Positions 47,059 to 56,236 of a stretch of DNA of 64,000 nt are shown piece by piece. The translations under genes were made by a program, and so were the position numbers. The notes below the pieces were generated by a model that saw only the letters and a list, made by a program, of their open reading frames with translations, was not told the origin of the DNA and searched no databases. The first letter of the stretch is position 1, and every line of letters starts with the position of its first letter. This stretch comes from Burkholderiaceae bacterium (GTDB lineage Bacteria > Pseudomonadota > Gammaproteobacteria > Burkholderiales > Burkholderiaceae_B), in NCBI GenBank assembly GCA_004322135.1, contig SCSG01000038.1, forward strand, positions 62,001 through 126,000. The letters are read 5' to 3'.

Positions 47059-48264
47059 CTATACCTTGCGCCGGGGGAGGCGTTTTGCGATGGCCTGGAC
47101 AAGCTGGCGTGCCGCCAGCAGTTTTGGCAGCGTGGGCAAGGTGACGGCACCGTCGTCTGCAAACAGGACAAAAGTTGTCTCGTCGGCGTTCATCGCGTGT
47201 TGGGCAAGGTTGCCGACGAGCAGCGGGATGCCCTTGCGTCGGCGTTTGGCTTCCGCATTTGCATGAAGGTTTTCGGTTTCTGCGGCGAAGCCCACGCACC
47301 AAGGGCCGGATTTCAGTGCCGCCACGTCGGCCAGGATATCGGGGTTTTGGCCAAACTCGAGAGCAGGGGGCTGGCCCTTGGCAGACTTTTTGAGTTTGCT
47401 GTCACTCACATTAAGGACATGCCAGTCGGCGACGGCCGCAACAGAAACGAAAATGTCCGCGTTTGTAATGTGCTGCATGACCGCGCGGTGCATTTCGCTG
47501 GCGCTTTGCACATCGATGCGTGGTATTGCATAAGGCGCAGCTAGTGCCGTTGGGCCCGAGATGAGAGTAACGTCGGCGCCTGCCTCCCATAGGGCCTGGG
47601 CGATGGCGTATCCAGTTTTTCCCGACGACCGGTTGGTAATCACGCGTACCGGGTCGATGGGCTCGGACGTGGGGCCGGCCGTCACGACTGCGCGCCGCCC
47701 GGCCAGCACTTTGGCCTGGGTGAACGCTATCAATTCGGTAAGCAGCTCGTGCGGCTCGAGCATGCGGCCGCTACCTACTTCGCCGCAGGCCTGGTTGCCA
47801 TCGGCCGGGCCTAACAGGATTGCGCCGTCTGCTTTCAGTTGCGTCACATTGCGCTGGGTGGCCGGGTGCAACCACATTTCGCGGTTCATGGCCGGTGCCA
47901 CCAGCAGCGGGCACGCGCCTCGGGCCACGCATAAAGTGGAGAGCAGGTCGTCGGCCAGGCCGTTGGCCAGCCTGGCGATGAAGTCCGTGCTGGCCGGGGC
48001 CACCAGGATGCCGTCAGCACCACGGCTTAGGTTGATGTGGGCCATGGAGTTCGGTATGCGCGCATCCCATGTGTCCAGGAAAACAGGTCTGCCAGAGAGT
48101 GCCTGCATGGTGGTGGGCGTGATGAAATGGGTGGCGGCTTCGGTCATGACCACATCGACTATGGCCCCGTGATCGAGCATGCGCCGCAGCAGTTCGGCGA
48201 TCTTGTAGCAGGCGATGCCGCCCGTCAGGCCCAGGATATAACGTTTGTGGTCAAGTTCGGTCAT
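47059..48264 (-). CDS. coaBC: Bifunctional phosphopantothenoylcysteine decarboxylase/synthetase
   Basis: The 401-residue fusion has an N-terminal FMN-dependent CoaC domain (LGLTGGIACYKIAELLRRM; PAMNREMW motif) and a C-terminal CoaB domain (VVTAGPTSEPIDPVRVITNR, SSGKTGYAIAQAL, AAVADW). It makes 4'-phosphopantetheine in the coenzyme A pathway. GAGG precedes the ATG at 48264. The coaBC-dut pair is a common proteobacterial arrangement. Confidence 0.96.
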   Translation of the reverse strand: MTELDHKRYILGLTGGIACYKIAELLRRMLDHGAIVDVVMTEAATHFITPTTMQALSGRPVFLDTWDARIPNSMAHINLSRGADGILVAPASTDFIARLANGLADDLLSTLCVARGACPLLVAPAMNREMWLHPATQRNVTQLKADGAILLGPADGNQACGEVGSGRMLEPHELLTELIAFTQAKVLAGRRAVVTAGPTSEPIDPVRVITNRSSGKTGYAIAQALWEAGADVTLISGPTALAAPYAIPRIDVQSASEMHRAVMQHITNADIFVSVAAVADWHVLNVSDSKLKKSAKGQPPALEFGQNPDILADVAALKSGPWCVGFAAETENLHANAEAKRRRKGIPLLVGNLAQHAMNADETTFVLFADDGAVTLPTLPKLLAARQLVQAIAKRLPRRKV

Positions 48265-48312
48265 GGTGAACCTCGCGGGTGGACACGTGGGGCGGATTTG
48301 GGTCTGGCAGCG

Positions 48313-48852
48313 TCAGATTGATTTACTGGCTTTGCGGCGTTCTCGCCGCATACGTAGTATCTCGTCCAGAAACAGCAGCACTGCGCCGCATGTGATGGCT
48401 ATGTCCGCCACGTTGAATGCCGGAAAATACCATCCGTTCCAGTAAAACAACAGGAAGTCGATGACATGGCCATGCTGCATGCGGTCTGTCAGATTACCCA
48501 CGGCTCCGCCCAGGATGGCCATGAGTGATGTGCAAAACACACGTTGACTCGGGTAGCGCCACAGAAGGTTAATGATAAGCCCTGCGGCGCCAAGCGCGAT
48601 AACGGTGAACAGCCATCGCTCCCATCCGTGCCCATCGGCAAGAAGGCTGAAGGCGGCACCGGGGTTGTACAGCAACGTGAGGTCAAAGAATGGCAGCACG
48701 TGCAGACGTGCTCCGTAGCTCAGGTTTGTGCTGATCAGGCTCTTTGTTATTTGGTCCAGGACGACGATGATCACAGCGCCAAGTATCCAGTACCAGAAGC
48801 GTCGCGATTTTCTGGAAGCGGTGTTGGAATGTGAAGAGTTTGCGCTAGGCAT
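48313..48852 (-). CDS. lspA: Lipoprotein signal peptidase
   Basis: This 179-residue inner-membrane aspartyl protease has four helices. Catalytic aspartates lie in [20 protein letters not shown] and [16 protein letters not shown]. The start at 48852 overlaps the ileS stop by 8 nt. The ATG at 48852 is preferred because the open frame above it runs inside ileS. Confidence 0.95.
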   Translation of the reverse strand: MPSANSSHSNTASRKSRRFWYWILGAVIIVVLDQITKSLISTNLSYGARLHVLPFFDLTLLYNPGAAFSLLADGHGWERWLFTVIALGAAGLIINLLWRYPSQRVFCTSLMAILGGAVGNLTDRMQHGHVIDFLLFYWNGWYFPAFNVADIAITCGAVLLFLDEILRMRRERRKASKSI

Positions 48853-51682
48853 GTTGACGTCGCTCGCCTGAACCAAACAGATTGTCGTCGCATCGTCCGC
48901 AAAGCGTCGGGTGATCGGGGTTGCGGCCGACGTCGGCGCGATGGTGCCAGCATCGTTCACATTTTTTGGCGGTGCTTGGTGTTACCTGAATGCGCAGTCC
49001 GTCGGTTGCACGATGTAGCGTTGTCCGCGACACAATGAATACGAACCGCAGGTCGTCTTCAAGCGAGGCCAGCAGGTCGTAGTCTGAGCCCTCGGCGCGG
49101 ATATCCAACTCGGCCGCGAGGGACGATCCGATTTTCCCCGCACTGCGCGTGTCTTCAATATTGCGCATCGCTTCGGCGCGGATTTCACGCAGGCGTTGCC
49201 ACTTCGCCATTAGCCCGGCCCCATCCGCCAGGTTCGGCAATGCATGGAACAGTCCCGTGAAAATGCTTGGCGTTTCGACTTCGCCGTGCAGGTCTTTCCA
49301 GGCCTCTTCAGCCGTGAACGACAGAATGGGAGCCATCAGCTTGAGCAGCGCGTGCGTTATATGGTACAGGGCGGTTTGCGCCGAGCGTCTGGCTGGGCTG
49401 TTTTGACCGGCGGTGTACAGACGGTCTTTCAGAATATCCAGATAGAAGGCGCCGAGGTCTTCCGAGCAAAATATCTGCAGGCGGGAAATTGCGGGATGGA
49501 ATTCGTAGCGTTCGTAGTTGGCCAGAACCTCGCTTTGCATCTGTGCTGTCATAGCCAGTGCGTAGCGGTCAATTTCAAACATTTTTTCCAGTGGCACCGA
49601 GTTCGTGTCGTAGTCGAAATCGCTGACGTTGCCCAACAGGAATTTGAGCGTGTTGCGGATGCGCCGATAGCTTTCGACGACGCGCTTCAGTATTTCGTCC
49701 GAGATGGACAGTTCCCCCGAATAATCAGTTGACGCTGTCCAGAGGCGCAGGATTTCGGCGCCCAGCGAGTCGGATACTTTTTGCGGCGCAATGACGTTGC
49801 CGACCGACTTGCTCATTTTTCGCCCTTGGCCATCCACGACAAAACCATGCGTCAGCAGGGCCTTATAGGGTGGTGTGCCATACAGCATGCAGCTCGTCAG
49901 CAGTGACGAATGGAACCAGCCGCGGTGCTGGTCCGAGCCTTCGAGATACAGGTCTGCCGGCCACTGCAACTCGTCGGCGTGCGAGCCGTGGAAAGTGTGG
50001 TCGCGCCCGCCCAGCACGGTGGCGTGTGTGCTGCCCGAGTCGAACCAGACGTCCAGCGTGTCGGGGTTTTTCTCGTACTGACTGGATTCTTCGCCTAGCA
50101 ATTCGCGGGGGTCCAGGGACTGCCAGGCCTCGATGCCGTCCTTTTCAACGCGCTGAGCAATCTGCTCCAGAATCTCTACAGTGCGGGGATGCAATTCGCC
50201 GGTTTCCCGATGCACGAAAAAGGCCATCGGCACGCCCCATTGACGCTGGCGCGAGAGGGTCCAGTCGGGCCGGTTGGCGATCATCGCATGCAGGCGTGCA
50301 CGGCCCCAGGCCGGATAGAACTCGGTCTGGTCAACGCCAGCCAGCGCTGCCTCACGCAGGGTCAGGCCTTCTTTGGGCTTGCGGTCCATGCCTGCAAACC
50401 ATTGGCTGGTTGCACGGTAAATGATGGGCGTCTTGTGGCGCCAGCAATGCATGTAACTGTGGGTGAAGGGTTCGTGTTTGAGCAGCGCACCGGCGCTGTC
50501 CAGCGCTTTGACGATTTCAGGGTTGGCTTTCCATATCATCAGGCCACCGAACAGTGGCAGGCTTTTGGCATAGTGCCCGTCACCCATGACGGGGTTGATG
50601 ATCTGCTCATCGTCCAGCCCATTGGCCTTGCAGGAGATAAAGTCCTCGACGCCGTAAGCTGGCGCCGAGTGCACCACACCGGTGCCCGCGTCCAGCGTGA
50701 CGTAATCGCCCAGGTAAATGGGCGCCAGGCGTCGGTAGCCTGCGTCCACGTCATAAAGCGGGTGCTTGAATTCCAGGTTGGCCAGTGTCGAACCCTTCGC
50801 GGTGGCAATGATTTCGCCGCTTAGCTGCCACTGTTTCAGGCAGGCGTCGACCAGGTCGGTGGCCAGCAGCAGGAGCGGGCCGGTGGCCCGTGGCTGTGCC
50901 AGCCGCACGAGTGAATAGTCGAGATCCGGGTGTACGTTCAAGGCCTGGTTGGCCGGCAGCGTCCATGGCGTGGTGGTCCAGATGACTGCCGCCCCGTCAT
51001 CAACCTGCACCAGCCCGAAGGCATGAGCCAGCTTTTCCTTGTCGCCAAACTTGAAGGCGACGAAGACAGCGGTGTCCTTGCGGTCCGCGTACTCAACCTC
51101 TGCCTCGGCCAGCGCCGAGCCGCAATCGAAGCACCAGTTTACGGGTTTCAGACCGCGAAATACGTAGCCTTTTTCCATGACGCGGGCCAGCACACGCAGC
51201 TCGTCGGCTTCGTTGCCGTGATCCATGGTCAGATATGGGTGGTCCCAATCGGCCAGGACGCCAAGGCGCTTGAAGTCTTTGCGCTGCCGTTCGATCTGCT
51301 CCAGGGCGTATGCGCGCGCCTTCGCCTGGACTTCAGCCACCGGCAGGTGCTTGCCGTACTTTTTTTCGATCTGGATTTCAATGGGCATGCCATGACAGTC
51401 CCAGCCCGGCACGTAGGCGGCGTCGAAGCCCGCCAGGGAGCGGCTCTTGACGATGATGTCCTTCAGGATCTTGTTGACGGCGTGGCCAATGTGAATATCG
51501 CCATTGGCGTAGGGTGGGCCATCGTGCAGTACGAATTTAGGGCGTCCCTTGCTGGCGGCGCGAATGGCTTCGTATACCTTCGTCTCCTGCCATTCGGCGA
51601 CCCAGCCGGGCTCGCGCCTGGACAGATTGCCTCGCATGGGGAAAGATGATTCGGGTAAATTCAGTGTGTCTCTATAGTCCAT
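48845..51682 (-). CDS. ileS: Isoleucyl-tRNA synthetase
   Basis: The 945-residue class I enzyme has the HIGH signature as HIGH in [20 protein letters not shown] and the KMSKS signature in [10 protein letters not shown]. The editing domain holds [18 protein letters not shown]-terminal zinc finger ([22 protein letters not shown]) is present. The start at 51682 gives the family-typical [10 protein letters not shown], but it has no Shine-Dalgarno and lies inside the end of ribF. An ATG at 51715 is the alternative. Confidence 0.96.
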   Translation of the reverse strand: MDYRDTLNLPESSFPMRGNLSRREPGWVAEWQETKVYEAIRAASKGRPKFVLHDGPPYANGDIHIGHAVNKILKDIIVKSRSLAGFDAAYVPGWDCHGMPIEIQIEKKYGKHLPVAEVQAKARAYALEQIERQRKDFKRLGVLADWDHPYLTMDHGNEADELRVLARVMEKGYVFRGLKPVNWCFDCGSALAEAEVEYADRKDTAVFVAFKFGDKEKLAHAFGLVQVDDGAAVIWTTTPWTLPANQALNVHPDLDYSLVRLAQPRATGPLLLLATDLVDACLKQWQLSGEIIATAKGSTLANLEFKHPLYDVDAGYRRLAPIYLGDYVTLDAGTGVVHSAPAYGVEDFISCKANGLDDEQIINPVMGDGHYAKSLPLFGGLMIWKANPEIVKALDSAGALLKHEPFTHSYMHCWRHKTPIIYRATSQWFAGMDRKPKEGLTLREAALAGVDQTEFYPAWGRARLHAMIANRPDWTLSRQRQWGVPMAFFVHRETGELHPRTVEILEQIAQRVEKDGIEAWQSLDPRELLGEESSQYEKNPDTLDVWFDSGSTHATVLGGRDHTFHGSHADELQWPADLYLEGSDQHRGWFHSSLLTSCMLYGTPPYKALLTHGFVVDGQGRKMSKSVGNVIAPQKVSDSLGAEILRLWTASTDYSGELSISDEILKRVVESYRRIRNTLKFLLGNVSDFDYDTNSVPLEKMFEIDRYALAMTAQMQSEVLANYERYEFHPAISRLQIFCSEDLGAFYLDILKDRLYTAGQNSPARRSAQTALYHITHALLKLMAPILSFTAEEAWKDLHGEVETPSIFTGLFHALPNLADGAGLMAKWQRLREIRAEAMRNIEDTRSAGKIGSSLAAELDIRAEGSDYDLLASLEDDLRFVFIVSRTTLHRATDGLRIQVTPSTAKKCERCWHHRADVGRNPDHPTLCGRCDDNLFGSGERRQHA

Positions 51683-52637
51683 GGAGGGCAAAATATTCGC
51701 GGGCGTTTTGCGCATCTTTATCGATGGCGGAAATCATGGTGGGCAGGTCAGGAAATTTTTCTTCGTCCCTGACATACTCAAGGAATTCGATGCGTGCCAG
51801 TTTACCGTATGCGTCGATACGGCAGTCCAGCAGATGCACCTCAAGCAATATGTGTCCAGAGTTGGATACGGTGGGGCGCACCCCCAGGCTGGCAACGCCG
51901 TTAATAGGCTTGTCGTGCAGGCCGTGAGCTCTGACCACGTATATTCCTGACCGCGCCGCGCATAGCTGAGGGACTCGAATGTTCAGGGTGGGGTAGCCCA
52001 GTGTCCGTCCTAGTTTCTGACCATGGATGATGTGGCCGCTGATGTGGTAGGTGCGGCCCAGCAGGTGCTCGGCGCGGGCCAGGTTGCCCACTGCCAGCGC
52101 GGTGCGTACCTCGGAACTGGAGATGCGGTAGCCGCGCTCGTCCAGCACATCGGTGATGGTTTCGACCTCGAAGCCATATTGCCGGCCTGTGCGGCGCAGG
52201 AGATCGACGTCGCCGACTCGTTTGTGGCCGAAGCGGAAGTCCTGGCCAACCAGCAACCATCGTGTATTCAGTCCCTCTATCAGCAATCGCTTGATGAAGT
52301 CCTCGGCGCTTGTGTCAGCCATTGCCTGATTGAAGCGTTCCAGCAGGATCTGGTCGATGTTCAGGTGTGATATTGCCCAGACTTTGTCCCGCAGGCTGCT
52401 GATCTGTGTGGGGATCAGTTCGGGCCGCTGACCGCGCGTGGCAAAGTAGGCGCGCGGGTGTGGCAGGAATGTCATGACTGTCGCAGCCAGGCCGCGTTCT
52501 TGTGCCAGCTGGCCGACCTGGGAAAGGATGGCTTGATGCCCCCGGTGTACGCCGTCGAAGTTTCCAATAGTCACTGCACTGGGGCGGTCGCTATTATGAC
52601 GCGGTAGGGTGCGATAAATTGTTGGAAAGGATTTCAC
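51672..52637 (-). CDS. ribF: Bifunctional riboflavin kinase/FAD synthetase
   Basis: About 321 residues. The N-terminal FAD synthetase has the [16 protein letters not shown] motif, and the C-terminal riboflavin kinase has [14 protein letters not shown] and [14 protein letters not shown]. It makes FMN and FAD. The start is uncertain: GTG at 52637 ([10 protein letters not shown]) or TTG at 52643. It overlaps ileS by 11 nt in the common ribF-ileS-lspA order. It is divergent from purN. Confidence 0.94.
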   Translation of the reverse strand: MKSFPTIYRTLPRHNSDRPSAVTIGNFDGVHRGHQAILSQVGQLAQERGLAATVMTFLPHPRAYFATRGQRPELIPTQISSLRDKVWAISHLNIDQILLERFNQAMADTSAEDFIKRLLIEGLNTRWLLVGQDFRFGHKRVGDVDLLRRTGRQYGFEVETITDVLDERGYRISSSEVRTALAVGNLARAEHLLGRTYHISGHIIHGQKLGRTLGYPTLNIRVPQLCAARSGIYVVRAHGLHDKPINGVASLGVRPTVSNSGHILLEVHLLDCRIDAYGKLARIEFLEYVRDEEKFPDLPTMISAIDKDAQNAREYFALHGL

Positions 52638-52684
52638 ATTCAAGAGTTTACAATTTTACGTTGTCTTGCTCAGGGAATTATATT

Positions 52685-53362
52685 TTGTTTGCTGCCAGTT
52701 CTTCTTCGTCTCGCCTTGTCGTGCTGATTTCCGGAAGAGGCTCCAATATGAGGGCCATTGTCCAGGCCCTTCATACCCAGGGCATCCAAGCGCAGGTATG
52801 CGCGGTGGTCGCCAATACGCGGGATGCCCCTGGGCTTGCCTGGGCGCGCGACCATGGAATAGAGGCTACACTTGTGGCCCATGCAGATTATGCCTCGCGG
52901 GAGGGGTTCGACCGCGAGCTTGCGCGGGTGATTGATGCGTATCAGCCGCACTACGTCTTACTTGCGGGCTTCATGCGCATATTGACCGAAGGGTTTGTCG
53001 AGCATTTCCGTGATCGGCTGGTCAATATTCATCCGTCGCTGTTGCCGTTGTTTCCAGGGCTGCATACACACCGTCAGGCGCTGGACGCTGGTGTGCAGTG
53101 GCACGGGTGCACCGTGCATTTTGTCACTCCGGCAGTGGATCACGGCCCTATCATTGCGCAGGGCGTGGTCCCCGTGCTGGCGGACGATACCCCCGAATCG
53201 CTGGCGGATCGTCTGCTGCCTGTCGAGCATCAGGTGTACGCACAAGTGGCCTGTTGGCTGGCAGAAGGGCGCGTTGCTCTGGACGCCAGCCGGCGCGTGC
53301 ACGTGCGGGGAATTTCGACCCGTTCTTTCATGATTGCGCCACCAGGCGCGCAGGCTGAGTAA
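52685..53362 (+). CDS. purN: Phosphoribosylglycinamide formyltransferase
   Basis: This ~225-residue enzyme transfers formyl from 10-formyl-THF to GAR in purine synthesis. Motifs: LVVLISGRGSNMRAIVQA, LAGFMRIL, the active-site NIHPSLLPLFPGLHTHRQAL, and HFVTPAVDHGPIIAQ with the catalytic Asp. No ATG lies upstream of the core, so TTG at 52685 with GGGA upstream is proposed; other non-ATG starts are possible. Confidence 0.93.
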   Translation: MFAASSSSSRLVVLISGRGSNMRAIVQALHTQGIQAQVCAVVANTRDAPGLAWARDHGIEATLVAHADYASREGFDRELARVIDAYQPHYVLLAGFMRILTEGFVEHFRDRLVNIHPSLLPLFPGLHTHRQALDAGVQWHGCTVHFVTPAVDHGPIIAQGVVPVLADDTPESLADRLLPVEHQVYAQVACWLAEGRVALDASRRVHVRGISTRSFMIAPPGAQAE

Positions 53363-53371
53363 AGGCAAGCT

Positions 53372-54829
53372 ATGAGCACCACCGAACGAACAAGCCGCCA
53401 GGCAAATGGCAGTCGCCGGGCCGACGGTCGGCGCCGATCGGACAACCGTAGCCAGTCCGGCGTCCAGGGAAGGCCGGATGGCCGGAAGGACCCGGCGCAT
53501 GGGAAGCCATATGTCGTGTCGGCGGCGCGTGTCGAACAAGTGCGTAGCGTGCTCGGAGAGGTCCTGCAGTGGGAATACCCGGCAGACTCGGTGCTGTCGC
53601 ATTGGTTCAGGGCACGTCCCAAGCTGGGAGCGCGTGACCGCAGTGAAGTGGCCGACGCGGTGTTTGACGTATTGCGCAATTTACGCCGATATCGGCAATT
53701 TGCCGAAAGCGGCGTGGGGCCGGCGTCGCGCCGACTGGCGATACTGGGCCTGGCGACGGTGCTCAGCGAAGAATTCCTGAACAAGGGGCTGGATGAAGCC
53801 GAGCAAAATTGGCTGGAACATGTGCGTCACATTGATGTCTCCAGTTTGTCGCGCGCGGTGCGCGCCAGCCTGCCCGATTGGCTGGATGAGCGATTGTCCA
53901 GGCTGGACGACGCTGATGCGCTTGTTGATGCCCTGAATTCGCCGGCCGCGCTCGATATCCGGGTGAATCCGCTTAAGGCCGAGCGGGACGCCATGCTGAT
54001 GACGCTGCGCTTGGGGCCCGCCCTGCGGTTCAACCCCGAGCCAACGCCATACTCGCCATGGGGCATACGCCTGCAGGGCCGACCACCTGTCAATCGCTGG
54101 CCCATGTTCGAAAATGGCGAAATCGAGGTGCAGGACGAAGGAAGCCAGATACTCACGGCGTTGGTTGGCGTAAAACGCGGTGAGATGGTTATCGACTATT
54201 GCGCCGGAGCGGGTGGTAAAACCTTGCTTCTGGGCGCCCTGATGCGCTCTACGGGCCGACTGTACGCGTTCGACGTCTCTGCCGCCAGGCTGGCGCGAGC
54301 CAAGCCGCGGTTCGCACGCAGCGGCTTATCCAACATTGTGTCGGTCGTTATTGCCGACAACAACGACCAGCGCGTCAGGCGCTTGCGCGGGAAGGCTCAC
54401 CGGGTTCTCGTCGACGCACCATGCAGCGGCCTGGGGACTTTGCGGCGCAATCCTGACTTGAAGTGGCGTTTGCATCCTGAGTCGCTGAATGAACTGCTGG
54501 TGGTTCAGGCACGCATATTGCGGCAAGCCTCGCAGTGCGTGGCTCCTGGTGGCCGGCTTGTCTATGCCACGTGCAGTGTCCTGCCGGAAGAGAATGAACG
54601 GCAAGTAGAGGCTTTTTTAGCCGAAAACCCCGAATTTACGCTGCTGGATGCCGGTAAGATCATAAAAGATCGTTGCAAAAACCTGACACTTGAAGGTCCG
54701 TGGTTAGCCATGCGTCCCGACCGCCACGGTACGGATGGCTTTTTCGCTGCCGCGCTGGAGCGGTCCAAACCGTCTGTTCCTGATCCGGCTGTGCACGCGG
54801 CCAGCGGGCCGGACGGCGATTCGAGTTGA
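53372..54829 (+). CDS. RsmB/NOP-family RNA cytosine-C5 methyltransferase
   Basis: The 485-residue protein has a basic N-terminal extension (~45 residues), an NusB-like helical region and the SAM-dependent catalytic domain. Both family cysteines are visible: DAPCSGLGTLRRNPD and YATCSVLPEENERQ. VIDYCAGAGGKTLLLGALM is the SAM motif. It probably methylates rRNA like RsmB, but the N-terminal part is not the standard RsmB shape, so the exact target is open. It lies 9 nt after purN. Confidence 0.88.
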   Translation: MSTTERTSRQANGSRRADGRRRSDNRSQSGVQGRPDGRKDPAHGKPYVVSAARVEQVRSVLGEVLQWEYPADSVLSHWFRARPKLGARDRSEVADAVFDVLRNLRRYRQFAESGVGPASRRLAILGLATVLSEEFLNKGLDEAEQNWLEHVRHIDVSSLSRAVRASLPDWLDERLSRLDDADALVDALNSPAALDIRVNPLKAERDAMLMTLRLGPALRFNPEPTPYSPWGIRLQGRPPVNRWPMFENGEIEVQDEGSQILTALVGVKRGEMVIDYCAGAGGKTLLLGALMRSTGRLYAFDVSAARLARAKPRFARSGLSNIVSVVIADNNDQRVRRLRGKAHRVLVDAPCSGLGTLRRNPDLKWRLHPESLNELLVVQARILRQASQCVAPGGRLVYATCSVLPEENERQVEAFLAENPEFTLLDAGKIIKDRCKNLTLEGPWLAMRPDRHGTDGFFAAALERSKPSVPDPAVHAASGPDGDSS

Positions 54830-54884
54830 TCTGCTCATCACCTTGCAGCTGGCGGCCATCCGAGCATGGTGAACCGGTTCGGCT

Positions 54885-54908
54885 TTAACGCCATTTCTCT
54901 GGCGTTAA
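54885..54908 (+). terminator. Hairpin downstream of the RsmB-like gene
   Basis: TTAACGCCA and TGGCGTTAA form a perfect 9-bp stem with a 6-base loop about 55 nt after the stop. Only a weak T-run (GATTTTG) follows, so it is a probable but not a classical terminator. Confidence 0.5.
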
Positions 54909-55024
54909 TGGCTTGATTTTGTTCGAAAACTATTTTGCAATTCTAGTGTCGCAAACGGTGCAAGTGGGCTAAACTTTCAGGGTTATACAGAACTGTTATA
55001 AAGACGAGGCCGAAAATAAGGGAT

Positions 55025-56236
55025 ATGGACAATTTTCTTACCTTCCTTGCTGGTGGTTTGCTTCAGTATTCGTGGTGGCAAATTATTATTGTCACGCTGG
55101 TGCTCACGCACATCACCATTCTTGGCGTGACAATTTTTTTACATCGCAGCCAGACGCATCGCGGCCTCGATCTACATCCTGCGGTCATGCATTTTTTCCG
55201 CTTCTGGCTGTGGCTTACGACCGGCATGGTCACCAAGGAATGGGTAGCCATCCATCGCAAGCACCATGCCAAATGCGAGCGCGAGGGCGACCCGCACTCG
55301 CCAGTCATCTACGGCATTGGCAAAGTCTTTTTCCAGGGTGCCGAGCTGTATCGTCAGGAAGCAGCCAACGCCGAGACCCTGAAGCGTTACGGTCACGGCA
55401 CGCCAGACGACTGGCTTGAGCAGCATGTATATGCACGCCATAGTGTTCTGGGCGTCTTCATCATGCTCGGTCTCGATCTGGCTATGTTCGGCGTGCTGGG
55501 GCTGACGGTGTGGGCTGTGCAGATGGCCTGGATCCCTTTCTGGGCCGCTGGCGTAGTGAACGGTATTGGACACTGGTGGGGTTATCGTAACTACGCCACT
55601 CCTGATACCAGCACCAACGTCATTCCGTGGGGCCTCATCATCGGCGGCGAAGAATTGCACAACAACCATCATGCACACGGCACCTCGGCCAAATTTTCCA
55701 CAAAATGGTGGGAATTCGACGTTGGCTGGGGCTACATCCGCATTCTCAGTGCGCTGCACCTGGCAACGATCCGGCGCGTGGCCCCCAAGATCAGGCTCGA
55801 ACCGGCCACGGCGGCGGTCAGCATTCAAACCCTTGATGGCGTTATTCTGCACCGTTACGAGATTCTTGCCCGTTACACCGACCTCGTCAAAAAGGCGGCC
55901 TCTGAAGAACTGGCCAAGCTCAAACCCTTGCGTGCACGGGAAGAAGTCAATCGCCGCTGGGCGTCACTCAAGCGGGTTCGCCGCCTCATCAGTCGCGCCG
56001 ACGACTCCCAACTCGAGCCGGCTCAACGTGCCGAACTCGATACCGCGCTGGCGGGTAGCCAGGCCCTGTCCACACTCGTCCAGATGCGTCGTGATCTGAT
56101 CCGCCTGTGGGAGAGTTCGACCGCCACCAGTGAACAGCTGCTCAGTGACCTGCAGGCGTGGTGCCAGCGGGCTCAGCAAAGTGGCATTGAAGGGCTTGAG
56201 CAGTTCTCTTATCGGCTGCGTCGCTACGCGGCATGA
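55025..56236 (+). CDS. Fatty acid (acyl-CoA type) desaturase
   Basis: This 403-residue membrane enzyme has the three histidine boxes of delta-9-type desaturases: HRSQTHR (~residue 41), HRKHHAKCEREGDPHS (~residue 78) and HNNHHAHGTSAKF (~residue 215). Four membrane helices surround them. A hydrophilic helical C-terminal extension (~120 residues) is longer than in many homologues. It would introduce a double bond into saturated acyl chains. Its stop overlaps the uvrD start. Confidence 0.9.
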   Translation: MDNFLTFLAGGLLQYSWWQIIIVTLVLTHITILGVTIFLHRSQTHRGLDLHPAVMHFFRFWLWLTTGMVTKEWVAIHRKHHAKCEREGDPHSPVIYGIGKVFFQGAELYRQEAANAETLKRYGHGTPDDWLEQHVYARHSVLGVFIMLGLDLAMFGVLGLTVWAVQMAWIPFWAAGVVNGIGHWWGYRNYATPDTSTNVIPWGLIIGGEELHNNHHAHGTSAKFSTKWWEFDVGWGYIRILSALHLATIRRVAPKIRLEPATAAVSIQTLDGVILHRYEILARYTDLVKKAASEELAKLKPLRAREEVNRRWASLKRVRRLISRADDSQLEPAQRAELDTALAGSQALSTLVQMRRDLIRLWESSTATSEQLLSDLQAWCQRAQQSGIEGLEQFSYRLRRYAA

